Notes: a model not told the origin generated them from the letters alone. A stretch of 64,000 nucleotides of DNA from Cupriavidus basilensis (GCF_008801925.2 NZ_CP062804.1:1550001-1614000); one strand, 5' to 3'; positions 45,641 to 54,739 are shown, numbered from the stretch's first letter. Program-made: numbers and translations.

Positions 45641-46579
45641 ATGAATTTAGCTTCCATCGACCTGAACCTGCTGGTGGCCTTCGAGGCAGTGTTCGAGACG
45701 CGTAACGTCACGCTAGCCGCGCAGCGTTTGCACAGAGCCCAGCCGTCGGTCAGCAACGCGCTGAGCCGCCTGCGCACGCTGTTTCAAGACGAACTGTTCA
45801 TGCGGACCGCGGCCGGCATGGTGCCAACCGAGCGGGCCATGGCCCTGATGCCGTCCATCGGCCAGGCATTGATGCAGATCCGCGAGGTGCTGGATCAGGG
45901 CGCCGGCTTCGATCCCGCGACGGCCAGGGGCAAGCGCTTCACCATCGCCGCCAGCGACTATGCGGATATTGTGGTCGTGCCACATATATTGGCGCGGCTG
46001 CGTCGCCTGGCGCCGCACACCGACCTGCGTGTGGCCAAGCTCGATCGCGCTGCCATCTACAAGCAACTGGATGAAGGCGTGCTGGACATGGCGATCGGCG
46101 GCCACCTGGCACCGCCAAAACGCATGCTTGTCACCCATCTGTATGAGGAGCAATTCGTTTGCATCGCTGACCGCCGCCATCCGCGCCTGCGCCGGCACGC
46201 GCTGGATCTGCAGACCTTCATCGCATTGCCGCATGCCCTGTTCGTGCCGAGCGATGACGGTTCCATCCGCGGCGTGATCGATGAGAACCTGGCCAGGCTA
46301 GGAGTCAGGCGACGCGTGGCGGCGACTTTTGCCCACATTATTGCGTTGCCCTATGCCGTGCAGAACACCGACCTCGTCGCAACGCTCGCGCGGCGAGCCG
46401 CGTTGCAATTGGCAGGCCGGCAGATCGCGCTGCACGCGCTGCCGCCGGAACTGGGTGACAACGTGTTCAGCATAGACATGGTCTGCAGTCGCCGCGTGCA
46501 GGGTAATGCGGCGCTTGAGTGGCTACGCCACATCGTCGGCGAAGCGGTGGGCGATATGGAGAGGAAGGACGCGGTCTAG
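45641..46579 (+). CDS. LysR-type regulator
   Basis: 312 residues. Start at 45641 (MNLASIDLNLLVAFEAVFETRN); the 12 codons before it in frame lie in the divergent promoter. Helix-turn-helix at about 5-65 (VTLAAQRLHRAQPSVSNALSRLRTLFQDELFMR), then the two-subdomain effector part (GKRFTIAASDYADIVVVPHI, KQLDEGVLDMAIGGHL). It is divergent from pcp, so it probably regulates it. The effector is unknown. It resembles NodD/SyrM-like LTTRs in the HTH. Confidence 0.88.
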   Translation: MNLASIDLNLLVAFEAVFETRNVTLAAQRLHRAQPSVSNALSRLRTLFQDELFMRTAAGMVPTERAMALMPSIGQALMQIREVLDQGAGFDPATARGKRFTIAASDYADIVVVPHILARLRRLAPHTDLRVAKLDRAAIYKQLDEGVLDMAIGGHLAPPKRMLVTHLYEEQFVCIADRRHPRLRRHALDLQTFIALPHALFVPSDDGSIRGVIDENLARLGVRRRVAATFAHIIALPYAVQNTDLVATLARRAALQLAGRQIALHALPPELGDNVFSIDMVCSRRVQGNAALEWLRHIVGEAVGDMERKDAV

Positions 46580-46771
46580 CTGCCGGGTATGTAGCGGTGA
46601 GCCAGGCTCGCATGCGTCCCGGCCTAGCCTTGGGGATTGTGCATGGTGGCCATTTCGGCCCTTGTTCTGGCGGCGCTTCATGGAGAAAAGTGAAGAAAGC
46701 GCTATCTCGATGTGGTCGGTTGGTAGGCCGCCTCCATCTGGGCTTGGGGCAGGATGGCACATTCCGGAGGC
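46580..46771. other. intergenic stretch after the LysR gene
   Basis: About 190 bp without gene or strong hairpin, before the PrlF-YhaV promoter. Confidence 0.4.
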
Positions 46772-46815
46772 AATGCACTTGCATTGACGTGGTAAGGCAA
46801 CTGCATTACCATGCA
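46772..46815 (+). promoter_or_regulatory. prlF-yhaV promoter with two TGCA palindromes
   Basis: TTGACG (46784-46789), 17 nt and TACCAT (46807-46812) form a good promoter 34 bp before prlF. A palindrome AATGCA-CT-TGCATT (46772-46785) covers the -35 side and another, TGCAT-TACC-ATGCA (46802-46815), covers the -10. Their centres are 30 bp apart, as for cooperative repressor binding by an autoregulated antitoxin. One further ATGCA follows at about 46819. Confidence 0.72.
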
Positions 46816-46845
46816 AGGCATGCACCCCTTTGACCGGAGAGCCCC

Positions 46846-47175
46846 ATGGCTGCCACCCTCGAAGTCGAATCCACGCTGACTGACCGCTACCAGACCACGG
46901 TGCCGGAAACCGTGCGGCGCGCCCTGCGGCTGGGCAAGCGCGACAAGATCCACTATACGATCCGCCCCGGTGGCGAGGTCGTGCTGACGCGCGCCGAGGC
47001 TTCCGACGGAGACGATCCGGTGCTGGGCAACTTCCTGAATTTCCTTGTCAGCGACATCGCCAGCCATCCGGAGCGCCTGCAGGCCGTCGATGCCGGTTTT
47101 GTGCGGCGCATCCAGTCGCTGGTCGGTGGCATTGAAGTTGATCTTGATGCCGCCCTTTTGGCAGACGATGAATGA
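46846..47175 (+). CDS. prlF: PrlF antitoxin (SohA)
   Basis: 109 residues. AbrB-fold antitoxin that neutralises YhaV and represses its own promoter. N-terminus EVESTLTDRYQTTVPETVRRALRLGKRDKIHYTI is the swapped-hairpin AbrB domain; the C-terminus (NFLVSDIASHPERLQAVDAGFVRRIQSLV) fits PrlF. ATG at 46846 follows the promoter with GAG upstream. Its stop overlaps the toxin start by 4 bp. Confidence 0.9.
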   Translation: MAATLEVESTLTDRYQTTVPETVRRALRLGKRDKIHYTIRPGGEVVLTRAEASDGDDPVLGNFLNFLVSDIASHPERLQAVDAGFVRRIQSLVGGIEVDLDAALLADDE

Positions 47176-47687
47176 GCGCGGGTCGGCCTGCGCCTTTGGT
47201 CATCAACGGCTGGACCGTTTTCGCCCATCCCCTGTTTCTCGCTCAACTTGAGGGGCTGACCCAACAAGTCGAAGCGCTTAAGCAAAGAGACCCAACCGGG
47301 TACGTGAAGAAGAACGCCAGCAAGCGGCTGGCGGCGATCAGCAGGTTGGCGTTCGAGGTGATCGCGCAGGACCCGGCACGGCCGGAATACCGGCAGGGCG
47401 GCACGCTCGGCGACGATCACAAACATTGGTTCCGGGCCAAGTTCTTTCAACAGTACCGGCTGTTCTTCCGCTACCACGCGCAAAGCAAGGTCATCGTATT
47501 TGCCTGGGTCAATGACGAAGACACCAAGCGCGCCTTCGAGAGCAGTGACGACGCCTACCGCGTGTTCCGCAAGATGCTGGAAAGTGGCCACCCTCCGGAC
47601 GACTGGAATCAACTACTGGCCGAGGCGCGCGCAGAAGGTCTGCGCTTGCAGCGGATGGCTGCGGGAGCAGCGCAGGTGCAGCCTTGA
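47172..47687 (+). CDS. yhaV: YhaV ribonuclease toxin
   Basis: 171 residues. RelE-superfamily ribonuclease inhibiting translation. Signature: INGWTVFAHPLFLAQLEGL, then KNASKRLAAISRLAFEVIAQDP, HKHWFRAKFFQQYRLFFRYHAQSKVIVFAWVND and AYRVFRKMLESGHPPDDW. ATGA overlap with prlF (47172) couples translation. It is convergent with XapX. Confidence 0.92.
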   Translation: MSAGRPAPLVINGWTVFAHPLFLAQLEGLTQQVEALKQRDPTGYVKKNASKRLAAISRLAFEVIAQDPARPEYRQGGTLGDDHKHWFRAKFFQQYRLFFRYHAQSKVIVFAWVNDEDTKRAFESSDDAYRVFRKMLESGHPPDDWNQLLAEARAEGLRLQRMAAGAAQVQP

Positions 47688-47717
47688 ATCGCCGGAAGAC
47701 TTGGCTTGCGGGCAGGC

Positions 47718-48014
47718 TCAGCGCGAATCGGTGGTGCCGCGCGGCGCCGCGGGTGTGTCGTTGCGGGCCGCGGCCAAGGTCGCCGGCGGCGGTGTGCCGG
47801 TGATCTTGGGTACGCACTCCGTGTGGAACCAGGCGGCGGTGACGGGCTCGCCGGCCAGCAGGCGCTTGATCGGCGGCACGACCTGCTCGCCGATCAGCAT
47901 GCCGAGCAGCCCGATCAGCGCGACCACGGGCGGGGCGGGCGAGCGGACCTGCAGCAAGGCGTAGATGATGCCGACGAGGATGCCGGCGCCAAGCGAAACG
48001 ATATAGAGCTTCAT
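47718..48014 (-). CDS. XapX-domain protein
   Basis: 98 residues. The N-terminal half is the XapX domain (KLYIVSLGAGILVGIIYALLQVRSPAPPVVALIGLLGMLIGEQVVP), two membrane segments. Rest is low-complexity (ATLAAARNDTPAAPRGT). Function of the domain is unknown. Last gene of the minus-strand run starting at 52308; 64 bp after doxX. Confidence 0.85.
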   Translation of the reverse strand: MKLYIVSLGAGILVGIIYALLQVRSPAPPVVALIGLLGMLIGEQVVPPIKRLLAGEPVTAAWFHTECVPKITGTPPPATLAAARNDTPAAPRGTTDSR

Positions 48015-48078
48015 CGCAATTCCAGTGTTCTGTGTTCAGTGTTCAGCGCGGGTTGCCGGGCTATCGGCATGGCGAGCT

Positions 48079-48519
48079 TCATGCCGTTTGCCTGGCGGCG
48101 CGGCGGGAGAGGTCTTCCCACGCCACCAGTACAAAGCCGCCGACCAGGCCGATATGCTCGAAAAAGGCGTTGGCCATCATGAATTGCTCGGCTGGCGGCG
48201 CCGCCCAGAAGCGGTTGGCCAGCAGGGTCGCCAGCAGCGTGAAGGCCGCCAGTGCCAGCGCGCCGAGCCAGCGGTAGACCCCGCACAGGATCATCAGCGA
48301 CGCGCCCAGCTCCAGCGCGATCACCGCGGCGGCCAGCGGCGCCGCCGGCGCGAGGCCGAAGTGCTGCATCTCGCCGATGGCCCCGGCGAAGTCCATGGCC
48401 TTGACCAGGCCACCTTGCAGGTAGGCGGCACACAGCGCCAGCAGTGCAAGCCAGCGCAGCCAGGACGGGAGCGCGACGGTGCCCGCCGCGCAAGGGTGGG
48501 TGGAGGCGGAAGTGCGCAT
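48079..48519 (-). CDS. DoxX-family membrane protein
   Basis: 146 residues, about four membrane segments (LRWLALLALCAAYLQGGLVKAMDF; LAAAVIALELGASLMILCGVYRW; LALAAFTLLATLLANRFW). The DoxX family includes subunits of quinone oxidases and thiosulfate:quinone reductases, but many members have unknown roles. It follows the amidohydrolase by 42 bp. Confidence 0.82.
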   Translation of the reverse strand: MRTSASTHPCAAGTVALPSWLRWLALLALCAAYLQGGLVKAMDFAGAIGEMQHFGLAPAAPLAAAVIALELGASLMILCGVYRWLGALALAAFTLLATLLANRFWAAPPAEQFMMANAFFEHIGLVGGFVLVAWEDLSRRAARQTA

Positions 48520-48561
48520 CTTGGAGTCTCCCTGGCAGGATGCGTGGATCGGGCGCGCGTC

Positions 48562-50583
48562 TCAGAAGGCCCAGCAGGAACAGCCGAGCGCGCCCCAGAA
48601 GGTGCTTTCGTCCGACGCAGGCACGCCGGCCGTCCATGCGTTGGCATGGCCGTGGCCGTGCACGCCGCAGGCGCTGGCGCAGGCGCACGCGGTGTTGAGC
48701 GCGAGCGCTTTGGCCTGCGGCCGCGGCTGGTAGCCGCCAGCGTGGCGCACCGGCGACCAGTCCGGCATGGCGGGCGGCAGCGCCGGCGCGAGCTTGTCAA
48801 AGTCGCCGTCGCCGTACACCACCTTGCCGCCCAGCACGGTCATCACCGAGGTGATGTCCTGGATATCGTCTCCGGGCACGCTGAAGTAGTCGGCGGAGAG
48901 CACCGCCAGGTCGGCCAGCTGGCCGGCCTTGATCTGGCCCTTCTTGCCTTCCTCGGAGGAGAACCAGGTGTTGGCTTCGGTCCACAGCCGCAGCGCCGTT
49001 TCGCGGTCGAGCAGGTTGGCTTGCGGATACATCGACAGCCCGCCGACCGTCTTGCCGGTCGTCAGCCAGTACAGCGACACCCACGGGTTGTATGAGGCCA
49101 CGCGTGTGGCATCGGTGCCGGCGCCGACCTTGACGCCGCGCTCAAGCATGCGTTTGATCGGCGGCGTGGCCTCGGCCGCGCGCGCGCCGTAGCGCTCGAC
49201 GAAATACTCGCCCTGGTAGGCCATGCGGTGTTGCACGGCGATGCCGCCGCCCAGCGCCGCGATGCGGTCGATGTTTCGGTCCGTGATGGTCTCGGCGTGG
49301 TCGAAGAACCAGTGCAGGCCGTCGAAGGGCACGTCCTTCGCCACCTTCTCGTAGACATCCAGCGCGCGCGAGATGGTCTCGTTGTAGGTGGCGTGCAGGC
49401 GCCAGGGCCAGCGGTTCTCCGCCAGCAGCCGGATCACCGGCTCCAGGTCGCCTTCCATCGACGGCGGCATGTCGGGCCGCTCGACACGGAAGTCCTCGAA
49501 GTCGGCGGCGCTGTAGACCAGCATCTCGCCGGCGCCGTTGTGGCGGTACAGGTCGTCGCCCTGGCCAGGCTTGATCTGCTTGGACCAGCCGCTGAAATCG
49601 CTGAGCTCGTCCTTGGGCTTTTGCGTGAACAGGTTGTACGCCAGGCGCACCGTGAGCTGCCCGTCCTTGTGCAGCTCCTCGATGATGTGGTAGTCCTCGG
49701 GGTAGTTCTGGTAGCCGCCGCCAGCGTCGATGACGCCGGTCACGCCCAGACGGTTCACCTCGCGCATGAAATGGCGCGTGGAATTCTTCTGGTACTCGGG
49801 CGGCAGCTTGGGGCCCTTGGCCAGCGTGGCATAGAGGATGGTGGCGTTTGGCTTGGCAAGCAGCAGGCCCGTGGGATTGCCGGCCTTGTCGTGCACGATC
49901 TCGCCGCCCGGCGGGTTCGGCGTGTCCTTGGTATAGCCCACGGCGCGCAGGGCGGCGCCGTTGAGGATGGCCCGGTCGTACAGGTGCAGGATGAATACAG
50001 GCGTGTCCGGCGCCGCCGCATTCAGCTCCTCGATGGTAGGCAGGCGCTTTTCGGCGAACTGATGCTCGGTGAAGCCGCCGACCACGCGTACCCACTGCGG
50101 CGCGGGCGTGCGCGCCACCTGGTCCTTGAGCATGCGCATGGCATCTGCTAGCGAGCGCACGCCGTCCCAGCGCAGCTCCATGTTGTAGTTCAGCCCGCCG
50201 CGGATGATATGCATGTGGCTGTCGATCAGCCCGGGAATCGCGCGGCGGCCTTGCAGGTCGACCACCTTGGTGGCGTTGCCGGCCAGTTGCATGATTTCGT
50301 GCCGGGTGCCGACGGCGATGAACTTGCCGTCGCTGATGGCCACGGCTTCGGCCTGCGGATTGGCGCGGTCAAGTGTGGCGAACTTGCCGTTGACGAGGAT
50401 GAGCTCGGGCGTGCTGGTTTGGGTCATGGCGAAACTCCGGCTGGCGGCAGCCGCGCCGAGCGCGGCGGCGCCGGCGATGAACTGGCGGCGGGTCAGTGAG
50501 ACGGAAGGCGAGGAGGGCAGGGAGGCATCGGATGCAGGCGTGCCGTCCCGGCCCGTCTGCTGGTCGCGGGACGGCGTGCTCAT
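48562..50583 (-). CDS. YtcJ-like amidohydrolase, Tat-exported, with Cys/His-rich tail
   Basis: 673 residues from the ATG at 50583, which overlaps the previous stop by one base (TGATG). Twin-arginine signal SLTRRQFIAGAAALGAAAASRSFA. The metal-dependent hydrolase core has PGLIDSHMHIIRGG (H-x-H), HWFFDHAETITDRNIDRI and GAGTDATRVASYNP. The last about 45 residues are unusual: a run with Cys-Ala-Cys, Cys-Gly-Val-His-Gly-His-Gly-His and a final Gly-Cys-Ser-Cys, not part of the core fold, which may bind metal. The substrate in this family is not defined (imides, amides). It is the third gene of the operon. Confidence 0.85.
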   Translation of the reverse strand: MSTPSRDQQTGRDGTPASDASLPSSPSVSLTRRQFIAGAAALGAAAASRSFAMTQTSTPELILVNGKFATLDRANPQAEAVAISDGKFIAVGTRHEIMQLAGNATKVVDLQGRRAIPGLIDSHMHIIRGGLNYNMELRWDGVRSLADAMRMLKDQVARTPAPQWVRVVGGFTEHQFAEKRLPTIEELNAAAPDTPVFILHLYDRAILNGAALRAVGYTKDTPNPPGGEIVHDKAGNPTGLLLAKPNATILYATLAKGPKLPPEYQKNSTRHFMREVNRLGVTGVIDAGGGYQNYPEDYHIIEELHKDGQLTVRLAYNLFTQKPKDELSDFSGWSKQIKPGQGDDLYRHNGAGEMLVYSAADFEDFRVERPDMPPSMEGDLEPVIRLLAENRWPWRLHATYNETISRALDVYEKVAKDVPFDGLHWFFDHAETITDRNIDRIAALGGGIAVQHRMAYQGEYFVERYGARAAEATPPIKRMLERGVKVGAGTDATRVASYNPWVSLYWLTTGKTVGGLSMYPQANLLDRETALRLWTEANTWFSSEEGKKGQIKAGQLADLAVLSADYFSVPGDDIQDITSVMTVLGGKVVYGDGDFDKLAPALPPAMPDWSPVRHAGGYQPRPQAKALALNTACACASACGVHGHGHANAWTAGVPASDESTFWGALGCSCWAF

Positions 50584-51581
50584 CAGGCCGAGAGGAAGGC
50601 CAGCAGGTCGGCGTTGACCTTGTCGGCTTGCACCACGCACATGCCGTGCGAGCCGCCCGGGTAGACCTTCAGCGTGGCGTTCTTGACGATCTTGGCGCTG
50701 AGCTTGCCCGCATCGTCGATCGGCACGATCTGGTCGTCATCACCGTGCAGGATCAGCGTCGGCACGTCGATTTTCTTCAGGTCCTCGGTGTAGTCGACTT
50801 CCGAGAATTCCTTGATGCACAGGTACTGGCCCAGGATGCTGCCGGTCATGCCCTGTGCCCAGAACGCATCGATGGTGCCTTGCGAGACCTTGGCGCCGGG
50901 ACGGTTGAAGCCGAAGAAGGGCACCGCCAGATCCTTGAAGAACTGCGAACGGTTTTCTGCCGTGTTCTTGCGGATGCCGTCGAACACGTCCATCGGCAGG
51001 CCGCCGGGGTTGGACGGGGTCTTGAGCATGATGGGGGGCACCGCGCCGATCAGCACGGCCTTGGCCACGCGCTTGGTGCCGTGGCGGCCGATGTAGTGGG
51101 CCACCTCGCCACCGCCGGTGGAGTGGCCGACCAGCGCTGCACCCTTCAGGTCCAGCGCTTCGATCACTGCGGCCAGGTCGTCGGCATAGGTGTCCATGTC
51201 GTTGCCCTTCGCGGGCTGGTCGGAGCGGCCATGGCCACGGCGGTCATGCGCGATCACGCGGAAGCCGTGCTGCACCAGGAACAGCATCTGGGCGTCCCAG
51301 GCGTCGGCGTTCAACGGCCAGCCGTGCGAGAACACGACCGGGCGGCCGGTGCCCCAGTCCTTGTAGTAGATCCGGGTGCCATCCTTGGTGGTGACGGTGT
51401 TCATGCTACGTGCTCCGGTATGGTGGGATGCGGCGTGGTCCTGCGGCTTGCCGGCGGCAACGGAGGCGGTGCTGCCCAGGGCCGCGAGGGCGGCGGCACC
51501 GGCCGTGCTGGCGCCGGAAACCAGCAGCTCGCGCCGCGATGGGTTCTGGGCCATGCCTTGCTGATTGGATTGCGCGCTCAT
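50583..51581 (-). CDS. Tat-exported alpha/beta hydrolase (chloroperoxidase type)
   Basis: 332 residues from the ATG at 51581, giving a twin-arginine signal ([14 protein letters not shown]). Catalytic Ser154 in [13 protein letters not shown], acidic member in [12 protein letters not shown], His near HGMC. It matches non-heme chloroperoxidase-like esterases. Family members usually begin at the position of Met60 ([17 protein letters not shown]) without a signal, so this is an exported variant. The stop overlaps the amidohydrolase start. Confidence 0.88.
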   Translation of the reverse strand: MSAQSNQQGMAQNPSRRELLVSGASTAGAAALAALGSTASVAAGKPQDHAASHHTGARSMNTVTTKDGTRIYYKDWGTGRPVVFSHGWPLNADAWDAQMLFLVQHGFRVIAHDRRGHGRSDQPAKGNDMDTYADDLAAVIEALDLKGAALVGHSTGGGEVAHYIGRHGTKRVAKAVLIGAVPPIMLKTPSNPGGLPMDVFDGIRKNTAENRSQFFKDLAVPFFGFNRPGAKVSQGTIDAFWAQGMTGSILGQYLCIKEFSEVDYTEDLKKIDVPTLILHGDDDQIVPIDDAGKLSAKIVKNATLKVYPGGSHGMCVVQADKVNADLLAFLSA

Positions 51582-51621
51582 GCTTGTCTGCCCGAAAGAT
51601 AAGGGTGGTATTGGGGGCGCA

Positions 51622-52308
51622 TCAGCGGGCCGGTACCGGCGCGAGCGACTCGTGCGGGGTGGCGGTGCGTTGCTCTGCCTTGTGCACCATGGTGTAGGCA
51701 TAGTCCACGCCCATGCCGTAGGCGCCCGAGTGTTCCTTGACGAGTTTCATCACGGCGTCATAGGTATCACGGTGCGCCCAGTCACGCTGCCATTCGAGCA
51801 GCACCTGCTGCCAGGTCACCGGTACCACGCCGGCCTGCACCATGCGCTGCATGGCGTAGTCGTGCGCTTCCTTGCTGGTGCCGCCGGAGGCATCGCCAAC
51901 CATGTAGATCTCGTAGTCGCCTTCGAGCATCGCGCACAGGGCGAAGGTGGTGTTGCAGACTTCGGTCCACAGGCCGGCGACGACGACCTTCTTGCGGCCG
52001 TTGGCTTTCAGCGCGTCGCGCACCTTCTGGTCGTCCCACGAGTTCATCGAGGTGCGTTCCAGCGTCTTCTGGCCGGGGAATACGTCGAGCAGTTCGGGAT
52101 AGGTGTAGCCCGAGAACGACTCGCTCTCCACCGTGGTGATGGTGGTGGGAATATTGAAGATCCTGGCCGCCTTGGCCAGCCCAACCGCATTGTTCTTCAT
52201 GGCCTGGCGATCCATCGACTGCACGCCGAAAGCCATTTGCGGCTGATGATCGATGAAGATCAACTGGCTGTTCTGAGGGGTCAGCACTTCTAGCTTGGGA
52301 TTGGTCAT
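51622..52308 (-). CDS. YcaC-like isochorismatase-family hydrolase
   Basis: 228 residues from the ATG at 52308 with AGGAGAGA about 5-12 nt upstream. Cysteine hydrolase: D20 (IFIDHQPQM), C118 (LWTEVCNTT) and the lysine of the family triad further on. The family includes YcaC and nicotinamidase-like enzymes; the C-terminus has an extra 30 residues ([21 protein letters not shown]). First gene of the minus-strand operon; the Tat alpha/beta hydrolase follows by 40 bp. Confidence 0.86.
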   Translation of the reverse strand: MTNPKLEVLTPQNSQLIFIDHQPQMAFGVQSMDRQAMKNNAVGLAKAARIFNIPTTITTVESESFSGYTYPELLDVFPGQKTLERTSMNSWDDQKVRDALKANGRKKVVVAGLWTEVCNTTFALCAMLEGDYEIYMVGDASGGTSKEAHDYAMQRMVQAGVVPVTWQQVLLEWQRDWAHRDTYDAVMKLVKEHSGAYGMGVDYAYTMVHKAEQRTATPHESLAPVPAR

Positions 52309-52794
52309 GATTCTCTCCTGAAGTTGGGTTGGCAGGATCGTGCAGGCACGGCGCGGCACAGGCGACGGTCGGCCGATCCCTTGTCGGGTGCAGCGCGGGA
52401 GTGTGGCGGAGCTCTGCGCAAGCACCTCGAACGAAGGTTAAAGCTGCATGGTGCTCGTCGCCATTGTCTCTTCGTATTAGTCAGCTGTTGTGGCGCGTTA
52501 TGGGCAGGACAGGGCGGGGAGCGGATCAACACGGCCGCGTTCGAGAATCCCGTGGGATTCCCGTCCCTTGATGCCGATATGGCCAAGACCCGGAAAGGAG
52601 ATGGGCGCGGCGCCGAACCAGGCGCCGTTCTGCGCTGCTTCCGGGGCCGGGAGTATCTGCTGCCAGGTCAGCGCAAGGCTAGGCGTAGGGGCAGGGGGCG
52701 TCTATTGGCCTTTGGTATGAGGCGATCATACCGGCGAGCCCCGCCAGAAACTGGCCTGCCTCGGTGCGGAGGTTACAGTGGGAGAGGGCGAAGG
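52309..52794. other. 480-bp gene-free stretch before the hydrolase operon, with one operator-like palindrome
   Basis: No gene is supported between the AraC regulator stop and the YcaC-like gene. GGTATGA-GGCGA-TCATACC (52714-52732) is a perfect 7-bp inverted repeat with a 5-bp spacer, of the form used by GntR or TetR regulators. Long open frames on the plus strand lack any family pattern. Confidence 0.5.
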
Positions 52795-53832
52795 TCAGCC
52801 ACGTTGCGGCAATGCACTTGCGACTGCCTGTGAGCTTTGCTTCCAGCTCGACACCGTCATGCCAAAGTGCTTTCTGAACCAGAAGGCGAAAGCGCTGGGG
52901 CTTGAGAAGCCAAGCAGATCGGCGAGTTCGGCGAGCGAGCGATCGCTGTCGAGGATCTGGCGGGAGGCGAGTTCTGCCCGGACCGACTGGAGCAGTGACA
53001 AAAAGCTCGTGCCTTCCGCAACGAGCCGGCGATGCAAGGTTCGGCGATCCACGCCAAGGTGCTTTGCCACCTGGTCCGACGTACACCTGCCCCCGGGCAA
53101 CATGGCAATCACGACCTGCCGAACGGTGTGCGACGCACTCTCCTCGGATCCAGACAAGGCCTGGTCGAGAAAGCGACGGACATAGGGCGTCATCCGGTAG
53201 TCATTGGCCGGCATGGGCGCGGCGAGGTCCTTTGCCGCACAGACGATGCCATTGAAACTCGCATTGAATTCAACCACTGAGCCGAACAGCGCCTTGTGAC
53301 ACGTAGCACCGTGCGGTTGACGGTGCTCGAAACAGACGCTTCGGGGCCGCCAGGTTGGTCCAAGTAGTTCCTGGATCGTGCGATATAGCACGCCCACCGC
53401 CATTTCAATGGACTGCCGCACCGGGTACTTGCCGGTGACCAGGATCTCTTCGCGGATCAATACGGCATCGCCAAAGTCTTCGATGCTAGTCAGCAGCGCC
53501 GCATTGATCAGGCGCATATAGCGACACAGGTTGTCCAGCGCCTGCCGGGCATTGGGTGCTTCACGCATCACAAAGCTGATCGGGCCCAGGTTGGCCAGCC
53601 GCCGGTCCATGGCTAGCCGCAAGCCGAAGTCTTCCACCCCTGCCATCGATGCGCTCTCCTCAAGCAACTGGCGTACCGCCATGGAAGTGACCGGCATGTC
53701 GGGATCGAGAAGGCTTCGAGGACTCAACCCCACCGTGCGCAGCATAGCCTCAGGGTTCAGTCCATGGTGGCGTGCCAGTTCCATGTAGCCGGTAAGACTG
53801 GCGCTTCGGATCAGGGGCGTATAGCCGGGCAT
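52795..53832 (-). CDS. AraC-type regulator with N-terminal arabinose-binding-like domain
   Basis: 345 residues from the ATG at 53832 (a longer start at 53880 would put the direct repeats inside the gene). The N-terminal about 200 residues resemble the AraC-family inducer domain used by regulators such as OruR/FeaR-like (SASLTGYMELARHHGLNPEAMLRTVGL, LDNLCRYMRLINAALLTSIEDFGDAVLIREE). HTH: SDQVAKHLGVDRRTLHRRLVAEGTSF and LAELADLLGFSSPSAFAFWFRKHFGM. It is divergent from the operon at 53997 and probably controls it. Confidence 0.9.
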   Translation of the reverse strand: MPGYTPLIRSASLTGYMELARHHGLNPEAMLRTVGLSPRSLLDPDMPVTSMAVRQLLEESASMAGVEDFGLRLAMDRRLANLGPISFVMREAPNARQALDNLCRYMRLINAALLTSIEDFGDAVLIREEILVTGKYPVRQSIEMAVGVLYRTIQELLGPTWRPRSVCFEHRQPHGATCHKALFGSVVEFNASFNGIVCAAKDLAAPMPANDYRMTPYVRRFLDQALSGSEESASHTVRQVVIAMLPGGRCTSDQVAKHLGVDRRTLHRRLVAEGTSFLSLLQSVRAELASRQILDSDRSLAELADLLGFSSPSAFAFWFRKHFGMTVSSWKQSSQAVASALPQRG

Positions 53833-53837
53833 GGGCG

Positions 53838-53879
53838 TGTCCCAATTTAGACATTGAATGTCCCAAATAATACATCGCA
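53838..53879. promoter_or_regulatory. two tandem 21-bp direct repeats (AraC-type binding site)
   Basis: Two adjacent 21-bp units, each starting TGTCCCAA and containing A-N-ACAT further on (16 of 21 positions identical). AraC-family proteins often bind two tandem half-sites spaced 21 bp. The site lies directly at the regulator's start and about 120 bp upstream of the operon at 53997, so it could serve both. Confidence 0.65.
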
Positions 53880-53996
53880 TTTGGTCTTGCAGAGATAGTC
53901 TTGCGATGTGGATCTGATGTGGCTCTGATGTGGATCTGATCCCCGATAGCTGTTGACAGACCCGAGTTCCAGCACAACCTCAAATCGAAATCCATC

Positions 53997-54596
53997 ATGA
54001 CAATGTCCACTGTGCTTATCGTCCCCGGCCTGCGTGACCAGGTCGCCGACCATTGGCAGACATTACTGGCCGAGCGCATGCCCGGTGCGCGCACAGTGCC
54101 CCCGATGGGACGCGAGAACCTGGACTGTTCTCGCCGCGTCGCAGCAATTGAGCAGGCGGTGGCAGACATTGGCGGCCCCGTACTGCTGGTCGCTCACAGC
54201 GGTGGCTGCATCATGCTTGCCCACTGGGCCCTGACAACCGCATACGCAGCACGCATCAAGGGCGCTTTGCTGGCATGTCCGCCTGACTTTGAACGCCCCA
54301 TGCCGGAAGGTTATCCGACACTTTCCGCGATCAAGTCCAGCGGCTGGCTCCCGGTGCCACGCCAGCGACTGCCGTTTCCGAGCCTGGTCGCTACCAGCCA
54401 GAACGATCCGCTGGGCGATCTGCCGAGGGTGATCGAACTCGCGCAGGCCTGGGGCAGCGACACGGTGGACCTGGGCAAGGTCGGTCATCTGAACCCGGCA
54501 TCTGGCTATGGGCCCTGGCCGATGGCCTCACAGTTGATCGAGCGGCTTGACACCGGGCGCCTCTCTAGCCGTTCCGAGCCCACGTTGCACCACTGA
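53997..54596 (+). CDS. RBBP9/YdeN-type serine hydrolase
   Basis: 199 residues (M3 at 54003 is an alternative start). Small alpha/beta hydrolase: STVLIVPGLRDQVADHWQTLL, Ser68 in VAHSGGCIM, Asp in TSQNDPLGD and His in VGHLNP. First gene of the operon divergent from the AraC regulator. A decayed copy of its middle part exists upstream of the MFS gene (57781-57850). The role in the pathway is not clear; it might hydrolyse an ester or thioester product. Confidence 0.85.
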   Translation: MTMSTVLIVPGLRDQVADHWQTLLAERMPGARTVPPMGRENLDCSRRVAAIEQAVADIGGPVLLVAHSGGCIMLAHWALTTAYAARIKGALLACPPDFERPMPEGYPTLSAIKSSGWLPVPRQRLPFPSLVATSQNDPLGDLPRVIELAQAWGSDTVDLGKVGHLNPASGYGPWPMASQLIERLDTGRLSSRSEPTLHH

Positions 54597-54739
54597 GCAT
54601 TGGCGACAGCTCTCAACGCGAGAGCGGCCCGACCAGCGCTACGCGCCGCATATAGCGGGGCGTGCCCACCGCGACTTCGAGTCCCGCAAGACGACGGGCC
54701 CGTCGTGGTGATCTGAACAAAAAAAGAAGGAGACAAACC

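Noticed and set aside
52324..52833. 169-codon plus-strand frame between the YcaC operon and the AraC gene
   Set aside because: Arg/Gly-rich with no conserved pattern and overlaps the AraC gene end on the other strand.
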